This document shows positions 23,301 to 32,268 of a stretch of DNA of 64,000 nt, piece by piece. Source of the DNA: Lumbricus rubellus. Its lineage: Eukaryota; Annelida; Clitellata; Crassiclitellata; Lumbricidae. Position numbers and translations under genes: made by a program. The stretch is from the NCBI GenBank assembly GCA_945859605.1, contig OX243817.1, positions 23,257,637-23,321,636 on the forward strand, given 5' to 3'. The notes below the pieces were generated by a model. It saw only the letters and a program-made list of their open reading frames with translations. It had not been told where the DNA came from and made no database searches. Numbering within the stretch: position 1 is the stretch's first letter; each line of letters opens with the position of its first letter.

Positions 23301-25661
23301 GAGAGCGTGTCAAAATATTTGTTTTAATGCCAGAAACCAAGAAAACGTAGGCTAATTTTAATGCTGATTGGCAGTAAATCTGCCACAGTTAACAATGACT
23401 CGGTCAGCCACATTTCTTAGAGCGGACCTATGCATAGGTCTACTTCCCTGTGTCTATGCGTTAAATAAAAATGCTCTGCCATCTGAATGAATGAATACAT
23501 TTTCATGTGAGAATTATTGTTGTAACGGTTTCCTTTCGTTTCGTGTGCGGACTATTATAGGTTCCAATAATGGACAAAGCAGGACGTCGTCCGTTGTTGC
23601 TCTATCCAATGATCATCATGATCTTCACTCTGGCCGTCCTCGTCACTGCGCTCAAACTACAGGTTGGTCACATTATACAATAATTATACACATGTCGCTG
23701 AAATTTTAACAGTCTACTCAATGCCACATAGCCTAAAATTTAGCACCAAATTGCTAAACCCGCATGCAGTCGAACAGGCTCTTAACGGACTATGTTCGTC
23801 TCTACGGGATTTAACGTTCATTGAGATTACGCAAGGACAAAAAATTCATGATTCCCGAAGTTTGCATGAAGTCACACTCAACGTTGGCTGTTACATTAAA
23901 TAGATCGCTCTTGACTCTCGAGGCGATTATAGATTAATAGCATGGACATTTCGTAACGGTGCCATAGAAGTAATTTAATTTAATAAGACGATTATTTATG
24001 AGTGATTGTTTAATTTCTGTGGTGAATGTATTCAACAGCAAATAGGTTCAAACGTTATGAGCTTTTTAGGCCGCCTGTTCGTATACAGTGTATAGGCTTT
24101 TACGCAGAATTAAGTGACCTGACTAGACAAAAGACGATAAGGCCGTCATAATTAACTGTATGCAGAATATATCGGCGCTGTATTGTTTTAGGACAAGCTC
24201 TACTGGATGAGCTACATAAGCATCATCTGCATATTCACTTACGTCATCTGCTTTGCATTAGGATTGGGTAAGTGAAATCTGCATATGCCTTCTATTAATT
24301 TGTTTAATTCCAATTAATTTGTGGTTAGATCGGTCAAGCAAAATCAGATCTTTTACGGCTATAGCTGAAGTTATGGCTCTCTTGACATTTCTTGTTGATT
24401 GTGATCCAGAGAAGCATAATTTGTATGGAATGGCTAGATGAATGATTGCAAGTACGAGTCGCTGATGCACACACTGTCCTCAGTTGAAAATTGAACCCAT
24501 GCACACGTGTCAAGTAATTAACCAGTTAATGGAAAGGTCACTTGCCGATTCCTTCGATGATTGAAGTTAAGAAAAGAAAATATCACTAGCAGTTACATTT
24601 CATGGCTAGGTCTAAGTGTTAGCTTGACCTCGGACCCTCTGTCCTTTTTTGCTTTCTATCAACAATCGCATGAAAACCGTTGCATCTTATAGTGTCGTCA
24701 GGTGTCGTCAGGTACTGGGTAGGCTGATTTGCTTTTTTGAAGTGGCGTCATGTAAATTTACGATTACAATAATTGTAATTATTGCAAGGGCCTTAATTGT
24801 CTTTTTCCTCTTCCTGTCTGTAGGTCCGATTCCGTCGATGATCGGTGCTGAATTATTTCGACAGGGTCCACGTCCAAGAGCGATGAGTCTCGGTGGACTG
24901 GCCAACTGGTTGTTCACGCTCATCATCGGAATCAGCTTTGAACTCGTCCAAGTATATTACTTAGCTTTAGCCTATATAATTATGTTGGAATCACTAAATA
25001 GACAGTGGATGCAGCCATCATCAATTAATTATTTATAACTTTTAATTGTCTGATTCCTTTCATTAATCGATTTAAACTCGACTATCAAGCGCAATCACGG
25101 CATTCCAAGCAGCGCCATGAAGCAAATTTGTGGCGTTAACGAAGTTTTTGGTTGAAGCGCAAAATTGTGCGACAGCGGAATCATTTCGTGGCTGAACCCT
25201 TTGAATTTTTTAGTAATGCCTTCTGATTTTTGTGACGCAAAAAGTTTATTAAGTTTGTTAAAATCTTGTGTCTGTATAATTAATTATGTTTACAGAAATC
25301 CATAAAGGAGTACACATTCCTGATATTCCTCGTCCTGATGATAGCCTTCACGTTCTTCGTATTCTTCAAAGTACCGGAAACGAAGAACAAAACCTTCGAG
25401 GAGATAGCCTCGCAGTTTCAAAGGGGTAGCGACATCGAGGTGGAAGAGGTATTCGACGACGACGAGGATGTCTTCCCTGAGGTGACCCCTGCCACCAAGT
25501 CCCCCGCCACCCACAACGACAATCCAGAGTCAGCAAGGTTGATGTCGTCACACCATAAGGACACACCCAACGACGGCGGCTCTGGCCCCAACGAAGACAC
25601 CGGTAACGGAGCGGCAGCGAAACTGAACTCACAACAACCGCAGTTTTTTCTCAACAACTGA
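13022..25661 (+). CDS. Facilitative hexose transporter (GLUT/SLC2A family)
   Basis: This is a 12-transmembrane major-facilitator sugar carrier, 659 aa. Twelve exons have matching phases: 13022-13306, 13975-14073, 14664-14821, 15085-15209, 18574-18714, 19171-19308, 19899-20149, 22428-22538, 23561-23662, 24192-24267, 24824-24951 and 25296-25661. Family marks are [11 protein letters not shown], the loop-1 sequon NET (N135), [50 protein letters not shown] and [13 protein letters not shown]. It is longer than GLUT1 (492 aa). A basic, serine-rich N-terminus of about 95 aa has RRGS and RRAS phosphosite-like motifs; the central cytoplasmic loop has a short HHRPPPTTT insert; the C-tail is acidic then polar. 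Selectivity positions are atypical: QII (389-391) for the class I QLS, NAI (398-400) for NAV, and S500 for the GLUT1 inhibitor-site Trp388, while the Trp412 equivalent (W524) is kept. ATG 13022 was chosen because the frame opens only shortly upstream, with no other ATG there. Confidence 0.95.
13426..13570 (+). repeat. AGGTCA-rich dispersed repeat, copy 2 (GLUT intron 1)
   Basis: It lies inside the intron 13307-13974. It has AGGTCG, AGGTCACAAGGCAGATCA and AGGTCATAAGGTCA; the last is a direct repeat of AGGTCA spaced by two bases (DR2). Word order matches copies at about 870-1030 and 43668-43830. Confidence 0.6.
14398..14590 (+). repeat. Degenerate tandem repeat in GLUT intron 2
   Basis: Units built on GGTGGCTGGCTGGATAGATGG and CTATATCTTGGTGG recur with variable spacing between about 14398 and 14590, just upstream of the exon starting at 14664. 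It is preceded at about 14205-14285 by a TATAAAGCGCCTCTCAC...AGAGGCGCTCCCAG short repeat. Confidence 0.6.
15210..18573 (+). repeat. GLUT intron 4: minisatellites and dispersed repeats
   Basis: This 3.4-kb intron contains two arrays of the same purine-rich minisatellite (AGAAGTGAATAAGAA, AGAAGTAAAATTATTTGAGAA) at about 16300-16530 and 17840-18090. The second has a unit of about 72 bp. Between them is about 1.3 kb without recognisable content. GCACTG-family repeats lie at 15248-15310 (minus) and 18107-18215, and a (TA)n run at 15467-15486. Confidence 0.6.
18735..18985 (+). repeat. AT-rich tandem repeat in GLUT intron 5
   Basis: About three units of roughly 75-85 bp, each with CATTTAAATTTCT followed by CTTCTAATGGCATTTAACGTTT, begin about 20 bp after the donor at 18715. 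Confidence 0.65.
19765..19898 (+). repeat. 25-bp minisatellite ending exactly at a splice acceptor
   Basis: Five units of AATGGAATTCCCTCATTGTT plus CTTAC (one longer) run directly into GLUT exon 7. Internal units end TTCTTAC or TTCTTTC. The last ends GTTCTTAG, supplying the AG used at 19897-19898. Confidence 0.75.
20170..20352 (+). repeat. (AAT)n and poly(A) microsatellites around a short unique piece
   Basis: An AAT/ATA trinucleotide tract, a short unique piece with CCCCTGGGGGAACGAAGTACC, about 33 consecutive A residues and more AAT repeats. It begins about 20 bp after the GLUT exon 7 donor. The poly(A) after a unique core may be the tail of a short retroposon. Confidence 0.7.
20726..21909 (+). 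mobile_element. Fold-back transposon with long compound inverted arms
   Basis: This 1184-bp element lies in GLUT intron 7. The ends are CAGGGTGCGCC followed by A8 and GTAATCCCC, and the exact reverse complement. It is flanked by TA on each side (CTATA before, TATAGG after). Each arm is about 450-470 bp and is itself two diverged tandem units of about 230 bp, each with TTCAAAN(1-2)AATATTTCAAAC-like and CCACCCACCGTTTTTTGACG-like words. The centre (about 21200-21450) is unique. No open frame is present. A Tc1/mariner-like TA target is possible. Confidence 0.75.
22058..22198 (+). mobile_element. tRNA-derived SINE, 5'-truncated copy
   Basis: It matches the body and tail of the full SINE at 39319-39534, from AAGTCCTTCACTCGCAATTG to GCTTGAAGAAGCGCTCTAAC, and ends in a CAAA-rich tail. 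The tRNA-like head is missing. It is in GLUT intron 7. Confidence 0.75.
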
Positions 25662-26576
25662 CAGAGTGTTTTGACAGATGGTGTCAACATACGACCGGTA
25701 TAAATCTCTTAAATCTTTTCTGCAAGTCCAGATATATGGTATTCACACGGACTGAATCTGGGCATTGTGGAAACGACACAAGGATTATGTTGCTTTCCTT
25801 GGTCCTTAAAACAATTGACGATCAATGATCGAAATTGCGATGAGTCTAAACGTGGCCTTAATATGAGTTATTTGACAAGGGTTGCCATTAATATTAGGCC
25901 TGTTATTATTGAGTTTGACAAGTCGTTAATGTCTAGCTGTACTGACCAGAGACCGACCTCTGAAGACAGTCTAGCCTCGAAGAACGCAAACTGGTTGTAA
26001 ATGTAAATCTTTTCATTATTCTCAACCGTTTGAATACTCTGTATAATAATTGTTATCTGCCTGTTTTCGTTAAGTCAATCCAGATGAATCGAAGTATCGT
26101 GTCCACTTTCATTCATTAATTTCAAACCTTAGCCCAACTTATAGGTCTAGTCCGTTTACTTTACAGCAACTAAGTCCAATGGTAGACCTAGTGCTGCGAT
26201 CCATGCAGTGCAACTAAGATTTGAAAACGACGTTTTTGTGCCTGGAATACAGTGAAATAATAATTATTGAGTAAAAAGTCCGATGCTAGTTGTTGTTCTA
26301 GTATAGTAGTTGATTAATCGAGACAGTCATTAGGCTATATTCATATAGACCGCTGGCGGCTTTATTTACTTAGCCTCGGAACATGAGAGTGGCTGAGACC
26401 TGATCTTTCAACAGACCGTTTGCAGGCGATAGACTCGTCTTCGTAGAGTATGCAGAGTAAGCTTATTGGACCTGGATGCAACACGGTATACGCCTTACCT
26501 GTCGGAAAGTCACTAACCAATCCCACATTAATATCCGCAACATCTCCTGCACTTCCTAGTCATAAAACTCGCTACC

Positions 26577-26612
<36 letters not shown>

Positions 26613-26661
26613 CAGACACAGACAGACAGAAAGTCATTCACCAACCACACAATTAGCTAGT
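25662..26661. other. GLUT 3' UTR and spacer
   Basis: Downstream of the GLUT stop there is no further coding signal. A (CAGA)n microsatellite lies at 26574-26632. The 8-bp duplication TAGCTAGT at 26654-26661 marks the left border of the nested transposon pair. Confidence 0.5.
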
Positions 26662-29536
26662 CAGTGGCGTAGCTAGCTTTTCGTGGGCCCGTGTGCAGAA
26701 GTTCCGCATGGGCCCCTGATTGACCTTGTTAGGCCGGTATTTTGCGTGCATGCAATCAGCATGAGCATTGTAGAAAAATAACACGGTGGGCCAGACGTTG
26801 ACTTAGGCTATGTGGAGTTGGGCGTACGATGACGTCGATGAGGACTTTATTGTGGCATCCAAAGAATGACTGGGGGGTTAAACCCACAACCCTCCGCAAT
26901 TCTTACTCTACATGCAATCAAGATCACTAAAACTAATCAATGACATTTTGCTATTAGACCTAAAGCATGCAGTAATTGCAGTACAACTCACAGAATAAAC
27001 ACAAATGCAGCACGACTGAAGCAGATAAACTAAAGTGCTATAGCTTCAGTAATTTCTTGGTCGAATTTGAAACCTATCACCTAGCATACTCAGGCCCGGC
27101 CTTAGGGCAAGGCGAGCGAGGCAGCCGCCTTGGGCCCCGCGCTTCAAGGGCCCCGCGCTGCTGACCATAATTTTTGTTGTTGAGATTTACAATAGTTACG
27201 TCGCATAGCAACTATGCTTCGGTTTACGTTGAATTCAGCGCGCGCATTTCAGCGACCTTCAATTCAGAGACCTCAATTCGCCGCCGCACATTTCAGCGCG
27301 TATTCAATTCGGCGGCCTTCATTTCAGCGCCTACTCAATTCAGTATTAAGAACAATTTGACTTTGAAAATCCACAACTGTTTTGCTTTGATTTTGCTTTG
27401 ATGTTATTATCAATTAAAACGTGTTGTTTGCGCACGGTTTAGGCCTTTAGCAACGTCCTTTTGAAGCAGCGCTGAAATGAAGGTCGCCGAATTGAATACG
27501 CGCTGAAATGTGCGGCGGCGAATTGAGGTGACTGAAATGAAGGTCGCTTAAATGTGCGCGCTGAATTCAGCGCGCACATTTAAGCGTCACATGTGTCAAT
27601 TGAAAGATCCTAGTCAATTTGCCACGTGAATGCGAATCACGTGGCATTTTTAGCGTTGGCCTGTTTGTAGAATTATCTAGGTGTGTAAATGTAAATTTAT
27701 CAACTTAGGATCTTTCAATTGACACATGTGACAGGAAATCAACTGCGTAAATTTATGCTTGAGGACCCGCTGCTGCTAAGTTTGCAACAAATTCGCAAAT
27801 AGACGTCCGCATACATTTTTGCAGGAGAGGTCAAAACGCAGTGATAGGCATAGTGGTGATATTTTAGCGAGAGCTTAGAAATTGCAAAGCAGGAAATTTA
27901 GACCATGGAGGTCACCCATGAGGTGTCTAAATGTAAATTTATCCGTTTCACTTTGTGAATAATAATTAGCATAATCAGTGCTTTGACACAACGATATTAA
28001 ATTTGTCAAAAACCAAAACGCAGGCCTTAATTGTTAAAAATTCTCAATTTCCGGGGCCTCTAAATGTGGGCGCCGATGATTTTGCATTACTTCGATGGGC
28101 CTACATAAGGTTGTAGGGGAAAGGCACCTAAGATTGGACGGTTTTAAAGATGGGACACACCTACATATATTTCTGCTACTATATGCAGAGAAAGCCATGC
28201 ATGGTCTGTCACGAGTTTCGGAAAACATTTATATCGCGTATAATTATTAATTATACTCAACCTAGCAAACTATTAATACTTACGGTAAGCTTACTGCTGT
28301 CTTGATTTTTATTGATAATTGAAAATTTTCATGTTCGCTTATGTTATATCACATTACTAAATTTTTACAATCTAACATTATGGATATTATTGTCCTATCT
28401 TATGCATAATTATAGTTGCTTAAAATGGGACATTAGTAGACCTAATTGTTTAGGTGAATCTCCCCACCAGTACCGTATTGAGGACCCGCTGCTGCCTTGG
28501 GCCCCGCAAACCCTAGGGCCGGGCCTGAGCATACTTATCCACTTATTATTAGTAGGCCTTCTAGTACAATGTCGTGGCATCATAGAGTTTCTTTTTAGCC
28601 TTTTGTTCAGCAGAAAATGTCAATCATCCATCAATTCAGGTCCACCGTCCATGATTTGCAATGTGCACATCAAAAAGAAACGATCATTGATATTTTTATT
28701 GTAGGTCTATCTAATAATAAGTTTAGCAATATTCCATGCAAGTGCAAAAATAGGGGTAAATACGCGTGATTCCCGACAACCCTGATCTACACGTGCTCAA
28801 TTTTGTGTCTCTCTGATTGTGGGGTGAGAGCTGAGAGAAGTTGAGTCTTTGAGAGCAGTATGAGGATTGGAGTTTGGTTTTGAAAAAGTGACAAGAAGAC
28901 TGAACTAAGCTTAGATCTATACCACCTCAAACCCCGACAATTCTCATCCTGGTTGAGGGAGATGTCAGATCACTACCGTTACCATATCCAGCAAATCCCC
29001 AATTATTATATACGAGCATGACTGTGACAAGTATGAGATTTCTGCGGCGCACCATTAATTACAACATAGGCCTACGAATGTGATAGATACATGTAGGTAG
29101 ATAGACGAACATAATTTGTACACCGTGCACCTATCCTAGATAGCATATATGCTACCCATGCCACTTGCATAGGAAAGCGAATCAGCGAAATAGAAATCTT
29201 ATGCGACATGGTATGATTCGTTTCTTGTTCTCAACTTAAAAACTATGTTCGACCTTTTTCATGACCGAGACAAAAACCCAAGTTAAAAAGAGCTCAGTAG
29301 GGCCTACAATTTTTCCTGTCAACAGCACGGCGGTTGACAGGCGTCACTGCATCAGTAAAGTAAAGAGGTAGCCTAATGTAAGTGTTTACAAAAACTACAT
29401 TTGTCACAAAATAATGAGAATTTTTAATTAGGTTCGATTAATATTTTAAAAAATTATTCAGCAATCTCTGTGGGCCCCTGGAGGTCGTGGGCCCGTGTGC
29501 TTTGCACACATTGCACACATGGTAGCTACGCCACTG
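26662..29536 (+). mobile_element. hAT-type element (CAGTGGCGTAGCTA), outer of a nested pair
   Basis: The ends are CAGTGGCGTAGCTAGC and GGTAGCTACGCCACTG, with GGGCCCGTGTGC-type subterminal inverted matches. It is flanked by a perfect 8-bp duplication, TAGCTAGT (26654-26661 and 29537-29544). The span is 2875 bp, of which 1437 bp plus an 8-bp duplication is a second element (27091-28527), leaving about 1430 bp. No transposase frame is visible, so it is non-autonomous. Confidence 0.85.
27091..28527 (+). mobile_element. hAT-type element (CAGGCCCGGCC), inner of a nested pair
   Basis: The ends are CAGGCCCGGCCTTAGGG and CCCTAGGGCCGGGCCTG, and the perfect 8-bp duplication is AGCATACT (27083-27090 and 28528-28535). 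Inside, 27228-27335 is largely the reverse complement of about 27466-27560. A further inverted pair, GTCACATGTGTCAATTGAAA, lies at about 27588 and 27731. No transposase frame is visible. Confidence 0.85.
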
Positions 29537-29803
29537 TAGCTAGTGAAGCAGTCCGACAGTCAATCGGGCTGCAGCAGAAAGCTGCTACACTTGATAATTA
29601 TCACAGGTCGTAGCTTCTATAAAGTCTAATTTTATTTAGTTATCTCTCGTTTTAATTCGACTAATATTAAAGAAAATAAGACACGTAAATAAGATAACAG
29701 GATGTGATATTAAAAGAAATCAATCTAGAACCGATTGCCACCAACCACCATCCCTGTAAAAGCTAGTCCATGTCTGCACCCACAAGTGGAATGCTAGTTA
29801 TAA

Positions 29804-31719
29804 TTAATGACTCGTGGACGACTGGGGATGGACGGTGGAGGAGGAGGATGCTTCCGTTGTTGCGTTTCCTCCTCCAACTCCCATTCCACCGGAGACTACT
29901 TCCGTCGAATTATTAGAGGAGGATCCTCCTTTCTTCTCCGTATTCTTATCAATAAAGTCCTTGACTCGTGCCAAGATGCGCTCGTTCATTGCAGCGAGCA
30001 CATCCTTGGAGATCATAACCTCGTCCGAGTCTCTCTTCTCGACTGACTCCTCTAGACCGACGTCTCGTTCGTCCTTCAACTCTTCATCCTCTTCGTCTGC
30101 CAGGCTCTCTTCCACATCCCCCATGTAGTCTTCATCCCCTTGTCTTCGGTTGAGTCGCCGCCGTTTCTTTGAATTCGCGTTTCCATGGTAACTGTCACGT
30201 GACGCAGTTCGAATTTTTCTCCGTCTCCCAGTCTTAGACCGTTTGGCGTCTAGTCCTGCAGCAGATGACCGAGACTCTCTGAGTGCAGCTCGTCTGCGTA
30301 GATTGCGACCACGTAGCAGTACCACTCTCGAAGACTTCTTTTTGATCGGTGACGACCTCCTTTGACGTTTGATACGCGGCGCTTTCTTTGAAGTATCACC
30401 GACGCTGTTCGGCATCTGCCTTTGATGTTTGTACGATGAGGTCTCGCTGCTATGAAGTGTCTCAACACGTCGTCTTCTTGCGTTCCTCTGTGGAGTCCAT
30501 TCTACTACATGTTTACCTTCATCACCTGTGTTGACTTGTTGTTTCTCGAATCGTTTTCCACCTTCCACTTTCGTTGCTTTGTTTTCCGTCTCATCCCACG
30601 CAACAACGTCGCTCTGTACAAATAAAAAAACATGCAATTGCAAGAATTAATGGTTCAATATTTAGATGTTCAATGAAAACCATGACACCGCAACAATGGT
30701 TCATTATTTAATTCATTTTAAGAATTTCTATAGCACCTCGTCAATGGTATTCCTTAATCATCGATAGGCTACTATCGTCATCATTGTCAACATTGTATAT
30801 TCTTGTATTTTAACATGTTCAGTTTTAAACTATTAAGTGTACCTGAGTAGGCCTAGCCTACATTGGCTCGCGAAACTGCATTAGTGTTATTTTAGGAGGC
30901 CCTATGTACCTATAGCGGAAACAATCGAACTACATGTAGGACATGCACCTACAATCCTACATACATAGGATGCCTTATTGACAGACAATTATTGTTGTCA
31001 CAGTATTGAGGAATCTTTCGTGCACGGTTCTTTGTTCGTATTAAGATAATAATTATATGCCCCTAGATTTCAGATAAAAAACTAAACTCAAAAGACTAAC
31101 CCTCGAGAATTTCGAATTAAGTTGATGGCGTTGCTTGGTTCTGTTCGCATGATGATGATCTGAGTGAAGAGAATGTGGAAGAGAAGAGAACTGAGAAGAA
31201 TCTTGGTTTGGAGAAGAATCCTCGTCACGCATCACTGACGCAGTCGTCCCATCGAAAATTCCTCTGTTATAACAGCAAAACAAACTATAATTAGGCCTAT
31301 AACGAGAATGACAATATCTTTTAAATCAGAGATAAACTTTTAATGTTCATATAGGCCTAGTTCTGTTTTATATGATAAAAGACAAATTACACAAAAAGAT
31401 TAGAGATTTAAATTAAATCCTATAATAGACAAGATTTTTATTTGTTTCATCATGATTAGCCTAAAAATGTTAAATTGTGCATAAGTTTTTTTATTGATTA
31501 TATGTATTATATGCGTCTAAATAAGTTTATCACAAACTCTCGGTACTTATAGTCTCACCTGAGACGTGCTGGTAGGCTCCCTATGTCTTGAGCAACGCAT
31601 AGGCCTAATATGCCTATGGTCATCAACGATGCCAATCCAAGCATTGGTCCAACATGACGACACGACAGAAAATTCGCTCTAATAACTTGTCCAGAACGCA
31701 ACAGATATTCGCTGGACAT
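29804..31719 (-). CDS. Unrecognised, likely secreted, highly charged protein (family member A)
   Basis: I do not recognise this family. Three exons join cleanly: 31719-31559 (phase 2 out), 31263-31101 (phase 0 out) and 30613-29804, giving 377 aa. Exon 1 encodes a signal-peptide-like stretch (MLGLASLMTIGILGLCVA, residues 26-43), so translation may start at 31644 rather than 31719. Residues about 153-266 are strongly basic with RQRR and several dibasic sites, 268-299 are acidic, and then comes EKRDSDEVMISKDVLAAMNE (301-320). The C-terminus is Ser/Gly/Thr-rich with NNST and NATT sequons. The charge order and the EKRD block match the protein encoded divergently at 32269-35589, which also has the same exon number and phases, so the two are paralogues. 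AATAAA at 29636-29631 may end the transcript. Secretion and processing at KR/RR sites are inference; the basic stretch could instead act as a nuclear signal if the signal peptide is not used. Confidence 0.7.
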
Positions 31720-32229
31720 AATATAATTATAACAAGGATTGCAGCCCTGACATGAAATTATCAGCTATGTAGCCTAGCTCTACTCTACCGTTGCAATTTT
31801 ACGCTAAACCTTTAATAATAATAGTTCGATAAAAGCAATATTTACTCCAGCATGCATAGCATAGGAATAAACAATGACGTCGTCATTATAATTTGGCCAT
31901 GCACCCTAGTTACCATGACGATCAACTCTCCGCCATTGTTACGTCTCATCAGCATTGCGTCATTTATTACGTAGCTTAACAGTACTGTTGTTCAATGTTG
32001 TTTCTACGATGCCGTTAAACCCGGAAAGAATCAGTCGATGATAGGAATGAAAATCCGTTCTTTTCCATTACTCCGTTGATTCCGATCAACTCCCACGAAT
32101 GCAGTGGATGATGATGGATCGATGATCTGGATCTGGATGTCGTCGTCTTGACTGCATCTGCTGGATAGAATATAATACTGATAAGGAAGAAGACGATCAT
32201 CATCGTCGTCGTCATCGTCGTCATCATCA

Positions 32230-32260
<31 letters not shown>

Positions 32261-32268
32261 TCAGTCTG
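31720..32268. promoter_or_regulatory. Shared intergenic region of divergent paralogues
   Basis: Only 549 bp separates the start codons of two divergent paralogues. It contains ATGACGTCGTCAT (CRE-like, near 31874), GTTACCATGACGAT (half of an RFX-like X-box) and, just before the plus-strand start, a GTC/ATC trinucleotide tract (about 32185-32262). No clear TATA box is seen. Confidence 0.4.

Noticed and set aside
29804..30468. Plus-strand frames opposite the minus-strand family gene
   Set aside because: They are antisense shadows; the minus-strand frame joins two further exons in phase and aligns with its paralogue.
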